Assembly (NCBI GenBank): GCA_963978895.1
Contig: OZ022242.1
Coordinates: forward strand, 1,991,598-2,055,597
DNA: 64,000 nucleotides
Direction: 5' to 3'
Source: Erpobdella octoculata
Lineage: Eukaryota > Annelida > Clitellata > Hirudinida > Erpobdellidae
The position numbers and the translations under genes were made by a program. Position 1 is the stretch's first letter; every line of letters begins with the position of its first letter. The notes below the pieces were generated by a model. That model made no database searches. It was not told where the DNA came from and worked only from the letters and a program-made list of their open reading frames with translations. Below are positions 1-12,500 of this stretch, one piece after another.

Positions 1-178
1 TGTAAATGTAAATGTAAATGTAAATGTAAATGTAAATGTAAATGTAAATGTAAATGTAAATGTAAATGTAAATGTAAATGTAAATGTAAATGTAAATGTA
101 AATGTAAATGTAAATGTAAATGTAAATGTAAATGTAAATGTAAATGTAAATGTAAATGTAAATGTAAATGTATATGTA
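1..178. repeat. (TGTAAA)n microsatellite
   Basis: About 28 near-perfect copies of a TGTAAA hexamer run from the window edge and end in TGTATATGTATG. The tract is probably longer outside the window. It is not the TTAGGG telomere repeat. The stretch from 179 to 444 holds AT-rich sequence with nothing I recognise. Confidence 0.97.
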
Positions 179-444
179 TGATAATTTGCAGAGCGCCTTT
201 TTCTGGGTGTTGAGAAAAGATGAGTAAAAAATTATGAAAGCTGAAATAAATGACTGAAAACAAAATCAAAACGTAGAAGAAAACTTAAAAAAGATTAAAA
301 AAAATTTCATTTGTGCTGTCCCGAGATGGCGAGGGAACGTTTTGAGTTGAAAACGAAACCTCAGCGGAGTAGAAGAAATTAAATGGAAGACTTACGTTTG
401 ATTTTCTATTGAAAAACAGAACATGAGGTTTAAATTTGATCCAA

Positions 445-629
445 GTGTTCAGATGGATACTTGTGTTCAGATGGATGTTTATACGGATAGTTGTGTTTAT
501 ATTGCTAGTTGTGTTCATATGGATAGTTGTGTTCATACGGATAGTTGTGTTCATATGGATAGTTGTGTTCATATGGATACTTGTGTTCATATGGATAGTT
601 GTGTTCTTATGGATAGTTGTGGCAACCCG
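445..629. repeat. 18-bp minisatellite (GTTCATATGGATAGTTGT)
   Basis: About ten copies of an 18-bp unit with scattered substitutions (GTTCAGATGGATACTTGT at the left, GTTCATATGGATAGTTGT in the middle). Because 18 is a multiple of three, it creates spurious open frames on both strands. A single copy of the same core (GTTGTGTTCATATGGA) lies alone near 4320. Confidence 0.93.
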
Positions 630-749
630 GTTTTCCTGTACCGGATTTACTCTGTTTACCCGGTTTTTTTCTAGAGACCGGATAACTTTACTTTTGCCTA
701 ACACGAAATTTACACTCAGTTGATATAGTTTATGCTAGAAAACGCAAAT

Positions 750-897
750 TTATTTTTAAATATATTATAGCTTTTTGAACCAGGTTTATTAAAGCTAAAA
801 CAGCACCGAACATATCGTAGATCATAGTTCCATCTGATTACTTTTTTCCACCTTTTTCCAGACTTGTGACAGACTCGCGTTGAGCGTGGTGGAGTTA
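750..897 (-). mobile_element. Diverged SINE copy (CAACTCCGCC family)
   Basis: On the minus strand this stretch aligns along its length with the better preserved SINEs at 24727-24892 and 45442-45623. Shared blocks include AACTCC.CC.CGC at the head, a CTGGAAAAAGG block matching CTGGAGAAAGG, CTATGATCTACGA matching CTGATCCACGA, and a CTATAA tail. It is much more diverged than the other two, so it is probably an old insertion. No target-site duplication was found. Confidence 0.55.
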
Positions 898-1043
898 ATA
901 CTTCTGCTAATAGTTCTGTATACTTTGTAGGCAATTTTGATGAAACAAAATAAAATATGGACTCAGCATTTAAATTATGATTTAAGTTTCTGAAGTGAAA
1001 TTTTTCTGTACCAAAAGAAATCCCGTTTTTTCACCCCTTATGT

Positions 1044-1410
1044 TTAAGACATTTACTTCCTTCATCGTGGTATCCATCCCTTATCTTTATGGCATCCACC
1101 CTTTATTTTTATGACATCCACCCTTTCATTCATAGCAGCTACCCATTTTTTAATGGCACACACTCTTTATATCTTTGTCATCCATTTCCCATCTACCCCT
1201 TCCCTAATGGCATCCACTTTCCCCTTCTTTAAGACATCTACCCTTTTTTCCTAATGCCATCCACCACTTATTTTTATGGCATCTTCCCCTTTTAATTATT
1301 GACATCAACCCTTGTTCTTAAAACAGTATTCGCTCTTTATCTTTTCTAATCGCATCCCCCTTATTTCTTCTCGGCATCAAACCCCAGTCATTCCTGGCAC
1401 CCACTGGTTT
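1044..1410. repeat. Degenerate ~36-bp tandem repeat (GGCATCCACCCTT)
   Basis: About ten irregular copies of a unit built around ATGGCATCCACCCTTATTTTT. Unit length and sequence vary strongly, which suggests an old array. No coding potential. Confidence 0.75.
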
Positions 1411-2216
1411 TTTTTTCGTTTTTTTCCAAAAAAAATAAATAAAAACCATCGTGCTTGAATCGATTTCAAAGCAAAAAAATTTTTTTTTTAATTTTCAGTG
1501 GAGTGTGAAATATTTAACGGGTCAACAGCTCAAGAGAGAAAACAGAGGTCATTTGATGAGGGCAAGTTGGAAGTTTTTTAGCGGGAGGTCAATACTCTCT
1601 GCTCAATACTGCTTATCCTTTTCTTTTTTTCTTCAGTTCCAAATGTTTATAAAAGATTTTAATAAAATTGTGTATCTATATAAATAAAATGTGTTGTTAA
1701 GCGCTAAACTTGATAACGGCTGGACCAAATGCCACGAAATTTTGACACAACATGGTACTCGTTAAGAAATTTTTTTTATCTATTTTTTAAAAATAGGTTA
1801 ATTATTTCATTTGTTATGAGCAAAATAACCTCCTAGGCCAAACGTCCCTATGTACGAACATCAAAGGTTAATGCGTAATAAAATTCAACTTTATTTTACG
1901 TAATAAAGCTTAAAGAAAGTTTGAAGCAACTTTAACCAAATCTAGTTTAAGTTTTGTGGGCAAAAAAAGTTAAGAGAGAAATGGGGTAAAAAACGGAGCG
2001 GGGAAACAAGCGGGAAAACGAGTTGAAGCGGAAAAGCGAGCGGGATTGGGAAAGCGAGTGGGAGCAGGAAAACGAGCAAGAACGGGAGAGCACGCGGGAG
2101 CGGGAAAGAGAACAGGAGCGAGAGAGCAAACGAAAAAGGGAGAGCTAGAAGGAGCAGGAGAGCAAGTAGGTAAGCAGGCGGGTATGGAAACGGTAGCGAG
2201 CAGGGGTGGCAACAGT

Positions 2217-3653
2217 CAGAGGCGTGGATTGGGGGGGGCTGAGGGGGGCCACGGCCCCCCCCCAAGATTTTTCTACCAAATAGAAAAACTTTTTATTAGC
2301 TCACTCACAATTGAGTATTTAGACTAGTTGATAAACGAAAAATTTTTCATACCTTTTGAATTATATCTACTTAGTTATCATATATTTCTGCTAATATCTT
2401 GAAGCCGAAAGATCTGAAACTGCATGGAATTTATTATTAAAACAGGCAATGAATTTTGAAAAATTTGCCGAAATCGAAATTGATTTTGATACGAGCACAT
2501 CAGATGCAGCATCAGTTCTACCAAGACGATCAAAAAAATCTCATCATTTTTGAAAGATTATTTATCAAGCACAAGCAGCACTATGGGAAAAAGAGATGTA
2601 ACAGGCCAAACACTTAGCTTTTTTGAAAAAAATGTAAAGATTATATTATAGCATTTTGGATAGATTTGTAGCTGAGTTTAATTGGCCTTTTGCATAAAAT
2701 AGGTCGTTTTTAATGCTATTGAACAATTCAAGCTTTTGACCATCATAACTGTAAGCAATTTTTAGATGTGGAAAAATGCGAAACTCTTGCCAATTTATGA
2801 TGAAGTAGTTTTCGATCACAAATACATAAGCTGCAAAATCGTTTCATGGAACCTGTCGTCAGTCTGAAGGAAAGTTTTTGGATCTTGCTGAGTTAAATCA
2901 CAACTAGAGCAATTTCCATGTGCTTATTCAGAAGTTCTAAAATTATTAAAAATTGTGCTGACATTACCTGTTAGCATTGCAGCAAATGAACAATTTTGTT
3001 CAGTTTTAAAACATGTGAAGACTTATCTAAGTAGTATCAGTAGTAGAAAATTTGTAAGGCGCACTGTAGTGTTATGAAACTTCAGAGGTGCCGGGAACGG
3101 CTCGTGCATATGGGATTACATAGTTTCCTGCCACCTACACATGTATCCGAAATCGGAATATGCCGAACTCTATTACACCCCAGTCGTGAAACTGGTACTC
3201 ATTTATCGACCAGTGAAGAATGAAAGGCTGAGTTGGCTTGAACAGTGTGAGTTGATTTCTAGTTAAAGGAAACTACGTGCCCGAACCTGGAATCGAACCC
3301 GGAATTGAACCGATCAACGTGTGGCGACGAGAGACTTAATATTTCATTACTGATGGCAGTGGAACATGACTTAGAAAAAACATTTGATCTTGATGATTTA
3401 GTGAACAATTTTGCCAAAATTAAGGAACATCGATACCCTTTGTTACATTCATAATTTAAAAGTTTTTTTGTCTGCGTTCAATATTAAATAAAAGTTAATA
3501 CTTTTGTATACTGTTTTTTTAATTAATATATGTCTTACATGAAAATGCAACATGCTAGTGTATATTGGCATGTTCATTTTAGTTTGAAGATTCTCTAGGT
3601 TAAATTTAAAAAATCTTCGCCCCCCTCAAGATTTTGCTGAATCCACGCCTCTG
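2217..3653 (+). mobile_element. Decayed hAT-family DNA transposon with perfect 8-bp TSD
   Basis: The element starts CAGAGGCGTGGATT and ends AATCCACGCCTCTG, a perfect 14-bp terminal inverted repeat. It is flanked on both sides by GCAACAGT (2209-2216 and 3654-3661), the 8-bp duplication expected of hAT insertion. Inside, broken frames still read as the C-terminal hAT dimerisation region: LKIVLTLPVSIAANEQ followed by FCSVLKHVKTYLSS near 2940-3035, then DERLNISLLMAVEHD near 3330-3370 followed by LEKTFDLDDLVNNFAK. Many stops and frameshifts interrupt it, so no transposase can be made. It is inserted in the composite repeat that surrounds it. Confidence 0.92.
3046..3328 (-). mobile_element. tRNA-derived SINE-like insertion inside the hAT element
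   Basis: This block separates two halves of the hAT C-terminal coding similarity. On the minus strand it contains a perfect Pol III B box (GGTTCGATTCC, plus-strand GGAATCGAACC near 3290). Its middle (GGTACTCATTTATCGACC, then GAATGAAAGGCTGAGT) resembles central domains of tRNA-related SINEs in molluscs; that resemblance is from memory. Boundaries are approximate and I found no convincing target-site duplication. Confidence 0.5.
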
Positions 3654-3745
3654 GCAACAGTAACTAGAGAGATAAAAGGCGAGAGAGAAAAACGATAGAA
3701 AACCTCTAAAAAACCCCGGGCAACGCCGGGTAACCCCGCTATTTT

Positions 3746-6700
3746 GGTACTCACCCAAATGTTGTTTCGGGGAAAATTGTAAAAAGGTTCATGACCAAAT
3801 AAAATTGTTAAGAATTCTGTATAAGATTATATTCACACCAAATATAAAGCCACAGTTAAAATGTTATCAAAAAAAATTGAAAATATTTTTCAACCCAACC
3901 CACGCATGTTTAAAAAAATTGGACCCAACCCAAACAACCCATGGATCAACCCAACTAATGTTCACCTCTGCGACAACTTGTGTTTATTTCTTGAATGGTC
4001 AGCTGATATGGATTACAGCTGTGCACACCTGAGCAGATGCTACGAGCAATGGCAGCGTCCTAATGAGATCGACGAGCCAAACGGTCGCATAAGAAAAGAA
4101 ATCTGTTTAATAGGCAAGCCGGTGGCTGTTGATTTATGGTAACAATGTGCCAATAGTTAGACCATGAGAGACGAATAAATATCCATCTCAGTGTGGCATT
4201 ATTTTATTATTGCGGACTGTATGGTCGTGATTTGAATAACAAAATTTATAATAATAATAATAATATTAATAAGAATAACTTTGACTTTTACGACGACGAC
4301 GATGATGATGGTGGTGGTGGTTGTGTTCATATGGACCTTGAAATCACCATTTTTTAACTTTTGTCGTTTTCAATTTGTTTCTTTAAAATATATATATAAG
4401 AGAAAATATATATAATATATAAAATAAAATTAATATATATATATATATATATCGTGTCATAGTGTTTGACTTCAAACTCCTCCGAAACGGCTGAACCGAT
4501 TTTTATGAAATTTTTTGTGTACATTTGGTAGGTCTGAGGATAGGTTTTAGGCTATTTAGAATATTTTCTAAAATTATTTTAAAAAGTTATAATGGAAAAA
4601 CAAAGAGGTGCAATTATGTTCTTTTTGTAGGAAATGCAACAGATAGAAATGCATATATATATATATATATCCTTGAAATTAGTTTTACTAATAAATTGAT
4701 GAGTTTTCCGCTCCTCCTCCACATCTCTCTCCACGTCGTTCTTCTCTCTCCTGGCGCCATCCCCCTTCCCCTCCCCTGGCCGCCATCTCGTCATGTGCAA
4801 ATACAACCGACCGATTGTCCGTTACGATCATCCATCAATCAATCCATCAATCATCCAAGCGATTGGTCGTGTGACAAAACACGGAGGGTCTTGCGAGGAG
4901 AGAAATAGGGGGAGGGAGAAAGAGAGAAAACAAGAAAGAGAGCGAGAAACATGGGGAGAGAAAAATATGTAGAAAAATACAAGAGAGAGAGAGGGAGGAA
5001 AGATCTGTAAAAAATAGAAATAGAAACAGATGGAGAAAGATTGAGTAGAATCTAACGAAAATTAAAAAAATATTTGTTATGGAGACAAAACGTCGAATGG
5101 AAAAGCCAATATTATGAAGCGAGTCTCAAAGCAAAGATATAAATATAAACCAAGTTGGACAAGCAGAGATCTTAAACTCTGTCATGAAGTTCAGATTTAA
5201 AAAACAATTTCTTTTTTTTTCTTTTTTTTAATTCGAAGTGGTTGTCTATAGGCGTAAAGTCTTCTACACCACTATAATAAACGTTATCTTATCTTAACGT
5301 ATCTTAAAATGTATAAAAATGTTCATTACTTGAACCTTAATATATAATTGATGGCTTTTAATAAACATAAATTGGCCATATGATTAGGTTGGGCTAAAAC
5401 CAAGCATATTCAGTCATTGGTTACCCATAAAACCTCAAAGGCTCATCTCTCAGTAAAAAGAAAATATTAACATTTTTAAGAACTTTCCTGCAAAAAAACT
5501 ATTTTAATTCCTGATAATTATTTCTTATAATACTGTTTAGTGGAATGGGACAACAGAATAAGACAGCGACAACGCTTTTCATTGGTTGTAAATTGAACTG
5601 CTTGAACTTTTTAGGGTAGGGTGACCCTGATCCTTGCAGAGACAAGTAAATAATTTGAAACGGAACACTACTGAGTCAGGTCCATCCATGTAAGTAGACA
5701 TTTTGATAAAGAGAGGAAAAAAATTATCAGCTCGCGAAAAAGACGTGGATCGCATTTGTTTCAACAGCTGAATTAAGGAGAGTGAAAATGAAAAAGGGAA
5801 ACGACCGAGGCCATCGTACGTGACTCGGACAACCAGTAGTCTGAACTTTTGACCTTTCAAGGTCAGAGGACAACGAAGACTCTAAATATTTGATGCAGAG
5901 TTTTAAGTTTCTATCGTGGTTAACGCTTTGGAATAAAGTAAGTAAACGAATATTAAGTCTGTATTTTCCCATATAAATTATCAAAAAATCTATATTTATT
6001 TGAAATGTAATTGTTAAGAGTCAAATTAACTTTTGACTTAAAAATTGTGTCCTACAAAAAGTAACCCATCCCCGGTAACTGCCAACTAAAAACAAAAAGC
6101 AGACGACAGAAGACGAGCGTCAGGTCAGTAATTCGTTTTTATTTGATAAATCCGAACAAAAGCTCTCGAAAATATGTAGCTTTTGACGTTTGCATAAATC
6201 AATCAATTATTGTAGAAAAAAGATTTTCACATTTCGACTAGTAACTTTCATTGGATTTTTTTACCAAATCCTCGCCGCCAAAATAACTTATTAAGAGACC
6301 TTATATATAGCTCAACACTACAGGCCTGAGCAGCGAAACATACAACCACTGAGGTAACCATCGAACAACGGGACCATCTGTTATCTTGCAAGGTTAGCCT
6401 GTCTGTTCAGTAAAAACAGAAACAGGACTTGCATAAAAAAAAGTGAGATGAGAAGATATGTTAATGAACATGAACTGTTAGCGTGCAGAAACTGTAGAAC
6501 AATTTAATAAAATGATTGATTATGTCTGAACTGAGCTCTGAAGAAGTTGATGACACACAAAACTGGTCTAGCAATGCATTTCAAATTTTGTTTCAAAAAG
6601 CCTTGAAATTGTGCACCATAGCATTATTTAGCAATTATAAAGTAACATGTTAAAGCAATCAGTAAATCAGATAAAATATCTCAAAACAATTCCTCTTTGA

Positions 6701-7274
6701 GTCTTTGGAAGAGAACATAGAAACTAATGGACAGTATATCACAAATGCCTAGTAAAAGCAATGACAACCTAACCATTTCTTTTTAAATTCAATCACATCA
6801 GTATTGCACAAATTGGATAAGAGGCAGCAAGGTAGATGTAAAAATAAAGATGGCATATTCAAAAACAGTCTAAAACTGTAACTTTAACTGCATAGGACAT
6901 ATACACGTAATTTCTATACAAGTAACCGATTTCAGCAAAGTAACTCATTAGAAAACAGCAATAAAATTAAGTCAAATACATTTAAATTAGCAAAATCCAT
7001 ATAAACATCTCAAATGACATAAGGCTGCTTATAATTTGTACATTCTACCAAAAAATAAATCAATGAACTTTGCCAGATTTACTATTAAACACCAACACGA
7101 ATGCCAGCAAAGGTCTATTCACAACTGTAGTTTGATCTGACTGTGAAGTTTAATTTCTCCCCGGCTGCAAATCACTTATGATTCATTGCTCTAGTAGCAG
7201 CTCAGTTGCTTTGATTAGTTGTTGCATTTACAGAGGGCTGTGCTCAACTTCATCGTTGGGTCGCTTAAACAAAC
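3746..7274. other. AT-rich spacer without recognisable gene
   Basis: Contains AT microsatellites near 4380-4455 and 4652-4670, a short (AAT)n/(GAT)n stretch near 4245-4320, and the motif CTCCTCCGAAACGGCTGAAC near 4480, which is common beside AT repeats in invertebrate interspersed repeats. A GA-rich stretch lies at 4890-5040. The part next to 7275 may include the 3' UTR of the PPP1R3 gene; a TTTATT (minus-strand AATAAA) occurs near 6139, but I cannot fix a poly(A) site. Confidence 0.6.
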
Positions 7275-8192
7275 TCAGTCTGACGTTAACTTTTTAATTT
7301 CCACTTGAAAATTTTCAGAATCATTATTATCCCAAAACTCCTCGCCCTCTTCCGTGCTCAGCCTGACAGCGAAGCAAAGAGTCGCTTCCTCTAAATCGTC
7401 GACCGATCTATCGATAAGGAGTAATTCGAATTCATAAACTTCAAGTTTCAAGGCGTCGGTCTCTGTGCACAAATGTCTTTTACCGACGTAACTGGCACCG
7501 ACATCGGAATGCGTTCGCCAGCTGTCGTAGCTGCAGCGAACTGTTACTATTCGACTCCTCCCGATGTTTTCCAGCACCCACACAATTCCGAGCATAGAAT
7601 CGCTCGAGATCTCTACTTTCTCCAGACAGACTTTCTGAACGAGTAACTTATTGGTAAGACTTCTTCTGCTAAGATAAACATCAAAGTTTAATTCAAAAGT
7701 CACGTCATCAAGAGGCGATACAGTTTCTGGTGCATCGAAGCACGACATAGACTCTTGGCCCGACTCCTGGCCGGGATTGCCTTCGCTGAGCTCCATTTCT
7801 TCTGCCAGTTTCAAACCGATGTCGTCGGCAAAGTTAACTTTATTTATCTTAAAATCCACACCCGTGTCGACATTAGAATACATGTCTTCCCAGGCTTTGA
7901 TTCTCATTTGTCGCTGCTCGATCGACTCGCTCTTCTTGAACGGGTGGAGTAGGGCGTCGAGGTAGGCCTCTTCGTCGTCATCGTCGTCGTCTGAAAAGGA
8001 GTCGCCGTCGTGAGGTCCGCTGTCGCCGGTGTCGCTACTTTCCGTCTGCAGTTGATGGAGGCGCTCGCTGGCGTCGATCGGTCGCGGTGGCAAAAGGAGT
8101 TCTCTGAGGGTCAAATTTCCGACTAAAACGTTCAGATCAAACTTTGGAGGACTGCAGGAGACGAGAAATGAAGATAGATTAAACGATCCCAT
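7275..8192 (-). CDS. Glycogen-targeting regulatory subunit of protein phosphatase 1 (PPP1R3 family)
   Basis: Likely anchors the PP1 catalytic subunit to glycogen particles so that glycogen synthase and phosphorylase are dephosphorylated. Starting at the Met of MGSFNLSSF the protein has 305 residues; the same frame stays open upstream to 8267 (25 more residues), but that extension has no family resemblance. An acidic run (DDDDDDEE) lies at about 68-75. The PP1-binding RVxF-type motif is K-V-N-F at 118-121, inside KVNFADDIGLKL, the form typical of the family (RVSFADSFGL). A CBM21 carbohydrate-binding domain occupies about 175-300, with VTVRCSYDSWRTHSD, a hydrophobic YEFELLL strand, and the closing FWDNNDSENFQV block. 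No intron is needed. Which vertebrate paralogue it matches best cannot be decided by eye. A second exon upstream cannot be excluded. Confidence 0.9.
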   Translation of the reverse strand: MGSFNLSSFLVSCSPPKFDLNVLVGNLTLRELLLPPRPIDASERLHQLQTESSDTGDSGPHDGDSFSDDDDDDEEAYLDALLHPFKKSESIEQRQMRIKAWEDMYSNVDTGVDFKINKVNFADDIGLKLAEEMELSEGNPGQESGQESMSCFDAPETVSPLDDVTFELNFDVYLSRRSLTNKLLVQKVCLEKVEISSDSMLGIVWVLENIGRSRIVTVRCSYDSWRTHSDVGASYVGKRHLCTETDALKLEVYEFELLLIDRSVDDLEEATLCFAVRLSTEEGEEFWDNNDSENFQVEIKKLTSD

Positions 8193-8984
8193 AATAATAA
8201 TGACGCAAACGTTTGTCGCAACAGAAAAAACGGCTTTTAACTCGACGATAAGGCAACGACATCGCAAGCGTTTTGTAAAGTCCGTAAATTAAACTATTTT
8301 AAAATCCAAGTATCGGTAATTCAACTAAAAAGAACTACTTTTTTAAGAGTTACGAGAGTCTATTTAGGGCCGCAGCCATCTAAAGTTAATCAGCAGTGAT
8401 TGTTGCCCGTTGCTTCTGAGTTAAAAGTAGATCGGGGTCACACTGCGACGTAACTTTGGAATATTCGGTGCGTTGCATTATTATATAAAGAATTTTTTTT
8501 TAATAGCACTCATAGTAACGAAGTAAATGATAGTTTTGAAATAACGTGAATTTCATGCTCCAATAAAAGGCTCCGGGTATTCGTCAAAAAAATTAGATTG
8601 CGTCGCTGTCTTATAACTGGACAGTGCTACAATCATAGATATCTAGATAGGCTATATAGGCTTATTTGCGGTTTTTGTTTGGTTTTACGCGCGCAGTGGA
8701 GTTTTAGTTTGTGCCTCCTGACTGACCATAGACAAGAGATTTGTTTACATTTGTCTACACCGGCGGCTTGCCTTACTTCGATAAGCAATTCATTCCAATT
8801 TTGCAGTTAACTATTATAAAGCAATGACAGCGCGTTATTTTTTCAATATTTGTTTATCATAGATTAATTTATGACTTTCTATCAAAATTTCTTTGTTTCT
8901 TCAGCGCATGCTTTAATTGTTTTTGACAGAAATGACTTTTATAAATTCCCTTGAATCTTTTTGATTTAAATTTTAAAACCATAA
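8193..8984. other. Upstream region of the PPP1R3 gene
   Basis: Probably contains the minus-strand promoter and 5' UTR of the PPP1R3-type gene. No TATA box or other site could be assigned with confidence, and no convincing coding region is visible. Confidence 0.4.
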
Positions 8985-8989
8985 CATTT

Positions 8990-9116
8990 TAAGAAAATGC
9001 TTTTATCTGAAGATAACTGATAGTCATATGTATCTATTTTATGCTGATAGTTTAAGTTTCAGCATAAAATCTGAATTCATTATGTCTTCAAAGACATTTT
9101 CTTAAAAGAGGTATCT
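8990..9116. other. Long imperfect hairpin
   Basis: The two arms run inward from TTTTAAGAAAATG and its complement CATTTTCTTAAAA, through TGAAGA/TCTTCA, to an inner perfect stem TTTTATGCTGA / TCAGCATAAAA with a loop of about 12 bases. It could be a foldback MITE or a structured RNA. Nothing decides between these. Confidence 0.6.
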
Positions 9117-9126
9117 TAGACTAGAG

Positions 9127-9151
9127 TCTAAGTCTAGTCACTAGACTTAGA
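9127..9151. other. Perfect 11-bp inverted repeat, 3-bp loop
   Basis: TCTAAGTCTAG, loop TCA, then CTAGACTTAGA. It lies just past the hairpin and about 350 bp beyond the stop codon of the P-element pseudogene. P elements carry 11-bp internal inverted repeats, but those are not hairpins of this type, so a link is speculative. Confidence 0.7.
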
Positions 9152-9501
9152 ACTAAATCCTGACTAGGTTAGATTAGCAATAATAGTTACTGGCTTTTTC
9201 TAAAGTACATAATACTTTTTAGAATTAACATAGATTATTGAAGTCACTACCAATTCTTCTTTGCCCTGAAATGAATCTACCTGAGACGATTGCATTTATT
9301 TACCTAGTTTTTAAGCAAGTAAAAAGCACTATGCCAACTATTGAGTTTATATTTATTCCTTTTCACTTTGCGATTACATTTGTGTAGTATCAGTTCAGTA
9401 CACAGTTTCCAATAATGTTGAAATAGATTTGCAAAAAACTGAGGCAACAAACTATGATTTTACAAGTGTTTTTATTAATACAATAAATTCTGTTTGGCTT
9501 T

Positions 9502-12500
9502 TCAATGAACAAAAACTGAAAATGGCACAAAAAATTGAAAATTTAAGTTACTGTCCACTAAATAAAATTGTTTTTGTCTTAAACCTGAACTTTTAAGGTT
9601 TTGTGTATTAATTTTTGCTCGCTGATATTGTCTTAACTTGAAAAACTCATAAACGATCGACTTAAGCAGCAGATAGGAATGATTGTCAATGCCATCCTGT
9701 GTATCTCTTATATGATCCCCCAGGTTAAAAATATCTTTGGATCCAATTGATGTTAATGTTTGGCGAATAAGTTCTTTTATTTTAATTTCATCTTTGGCAT
9801 TTGTGGCTGATACATGTTGTCTTAAAAATTTTTCTGCTGTCTGACATACCTAAAAAAAAAGTGTTTTTTAATACCATATTTATAAATAACAAATCTTAAT
9901 TTTATCTTACTTTTATAACTCCAGAAGAAGGAAAGACATGACCACCTTTATTTTTCACCACTAGCAGCTGCAGTCCTATTTCATGTCCTTGGTTCTTGTG
10001 CTCATCAACTAAACTGTATCTATAAAATTGAAAATATTATTTAGTACTAAAAACACAGGAAACCAAAATTTATGACTGTAATAATTTATAATTTGAACCT
10101 GCAAACATTACATTCCAGTTTTTTAAATAGCTTGGATACAATCCAACCAGCTATGTAGCTAATTACATTTTCTATCAAGACTTGAGCAAGCTCTGAGTCG
10201 ATTCCATAATCACCTGGTTCTTCAAACACTTCTTCTTCATAAATGTTGTCTGTTTAATAAATAAGCAAATAATTAAGATTGGTACCAGCAAAAGAAATAA
10301 CAATGAAAAATTTATTACAAATTTCTTTTCTTTCTTTGTGAAGATAATCAAGATAAGAAGTTTCATCTTGCGGCATCACATTCCCTGTTTTCCCTGCCTG
10401 AATATTGCATCTAGATAAAATTCTTCTGAAAATGGATTGAAATTGGTATGCGGTTGGGTTGTTGTTCGATCCCCCTAGAAAATGTTAATTCTAATCAATA
10501 TTTACCCACTTATAACAAATTGTTTTTATACAACCTGCTCGTCTGACTGCCGCAAAGAATAGTTCAAGATGATCTTGGCTGAACTTATAAGTCAAAACAT
10601 GGCTTTGACACTTGAGTAGGTTTCTGGCTATTTGAAGGATTGATTCAATGTCAATAACAAATCCTTTTAGACCCATCTGCCTAAAATGATGTTAATTATA
10701 TAGATTGCTTTTAGTTTTGTCTTGAATAATAAGGATTCCACGAGGAGATTTTAGCTGAAGTAAGTAGTTTCTTAAACTCAGAAGACGTTGCTCAAACAAT
10801 GCAAAATTTTGCAGTGTTAATGGTCCCTTGAAAGATGGTGCATTGGGATTTTTGCTATTGAAAATATCAAATAAACAGTCTATTGCTTCTATAAATTCTA
10901 CAGTCGGTGCCACGTCTTCAAAACCTGCCATTTTACATTGATTCATCATTTTTAAAGCTGCAGCAACAGATGAGCTTAATGTTTGAGCTGCCAGTTTCAC
11001 TTTCATCTTCTGATTTTTAAAATTGATATGTTGCTTGGTAAGTTTGTTAGCTGCTCTGAGTCCAGCTTCTTGTTGAATACCATCAAGTTGTGATATGTGA
11101 GACCACTTTATTGCACCAGAAGAAGAGAAAATAGTGTGGTATGAAGAAAATAAATTTCTCACTAGTTTCAGCATGTGACATGCATCAAAAATTATATATA
11201 TTTTCCTGTTGCTTGATGAGCAAAACCATGTTTTTAAAGATCTTGTAAAATCTTAGTCACACCCAAGCAGTTTCACCATTGTAACATTTGCAGGTAAGCC
11301 ATCCATGACTAAAGAAATCACCCGGGGATTATTTTCAATTAATTTATTATTTTTGTTTTGCAATGAAAAACATATAAGTTACTTACCGAAATTCCTATGC
11401 TTTCTAATTTATCAATTGCATACAAAACCAAATCTTTCTGAATTATGGCTGGTGCAATAATAAGCAATAGGCATTTTCCAATAGCCCGTTGTACCAACGA
11501 GCAAAAACACCAAAACTTCTTTTGCTTCATCATTGGTGCTGGATCCACAACCTACAACATTAGATATTACTAACCAAATATAACTTTAAAATGTTAAAGT
11601 CTAAAGGACTCACCCAAATCAACGAATCCTGACATGGTACCACTCTGGCTATCAAAAGTGATATGTTTATGAATAGCCATAGAATCAATCATAAGATTGC
11701 AGTTACTGTACTCTTCTGGTTTCTGGATTTTAAGACTGGCCAAAGTATTTAGGACCTGAGTATTAAAGCCAGGTCTGGCATCTGTGCTTTCTAACCATCT
11801 AAACAACCAAGCATAATTATAATAAGAGTATAAAATTAAGAAAAAACATTATTTTAATGCTATCCAGCCATTCAAATTAAACAAAACAAGTGCATATATA
11901 ATAAAGTTTTACCTTCTTAAAGTCCTTGGACTAGGCAAACTGATGCCTGATGATCTGAGGTAGTCATAAGCCTTTGGTCCATATAAATGTAAAGTTATTC
12001 CAAATTTTTTCTGTTCTTCAGTATACTCTTTAGAACCATTAGACAACAAGTGAACAGGAAAACCTTAGAATTTTATGTAAATAAAATATAACTATATAAA
12101 TATGTATATCTGAATTTGTTCAATAAAGATAATTTATATTTATACTTGACGTTTTTAGCTGGCAGTTTAGTTTTCTGTTGATGTCACGCAATTGCTTCAT
12201 CTCATATTTCAATTTCAAATTGTGCCTTTGATATGATATATTTCTTTTAAAATATCTTTCATAGTAGCAATTTTTCTTGTGAAGACCTCGACAACGTGCA
12301 ACAAGGGTATTCAATTTGCTTTCAGTTTTATCAAGAGACAGAAAATAGCTGTGGTCCTAAAAAGTTATTGTTATAGCATTACAATTTATGTCATTTAAAA
12401 TGTTGAAAATATTTTCTAAATAAAATACATAAGCTTAACCTTATAAACAACTACTTCACTACCAACAAGTTCACTTTCTCTGTCAGATATCATTTCAATT

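Larger units (their letters stand above)
1690..3745. mobile_element. Composite interspersed repeat with minisatellite core, interrupted by a hAT element
   Basis: One side has a conserved motif near 1715-1760 (CGGCTGGACCAAATGCCACG). A degenerate AGCGGGAAAG / GGGAGCGGGAAA purine-rich tandem core covers about 1990-2208. The other end, after the hAT insertion, is the self-complementary terminus CCCCGGGCAACGCCGGGTAA at about 3715-3735. Related pieces occur inverted at 27001-27400, and at 50225-50340 and 61985-62108. The arrangement (conserved end, tandem core, second end, often an AT microsatellite) resembles minisatellite-bearing non-autonomous elements described in molluscs and other invertebrates; that assignment is inference. 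The open frames over the core are repeat artefacts. Confidence 0.6.

Noticed and set aside
1..178. Telomere or subtelomere
   Set aside because: The hexamer is TGTAAA, not TTAGGG or a known variant, and no other telomeric feature is present.
3805..4142. Overlapping plus-strand frames of 75 and 93 residues
   Set aside because: No recognisable domain, no splice or start context, adjacent to degraded repeats.
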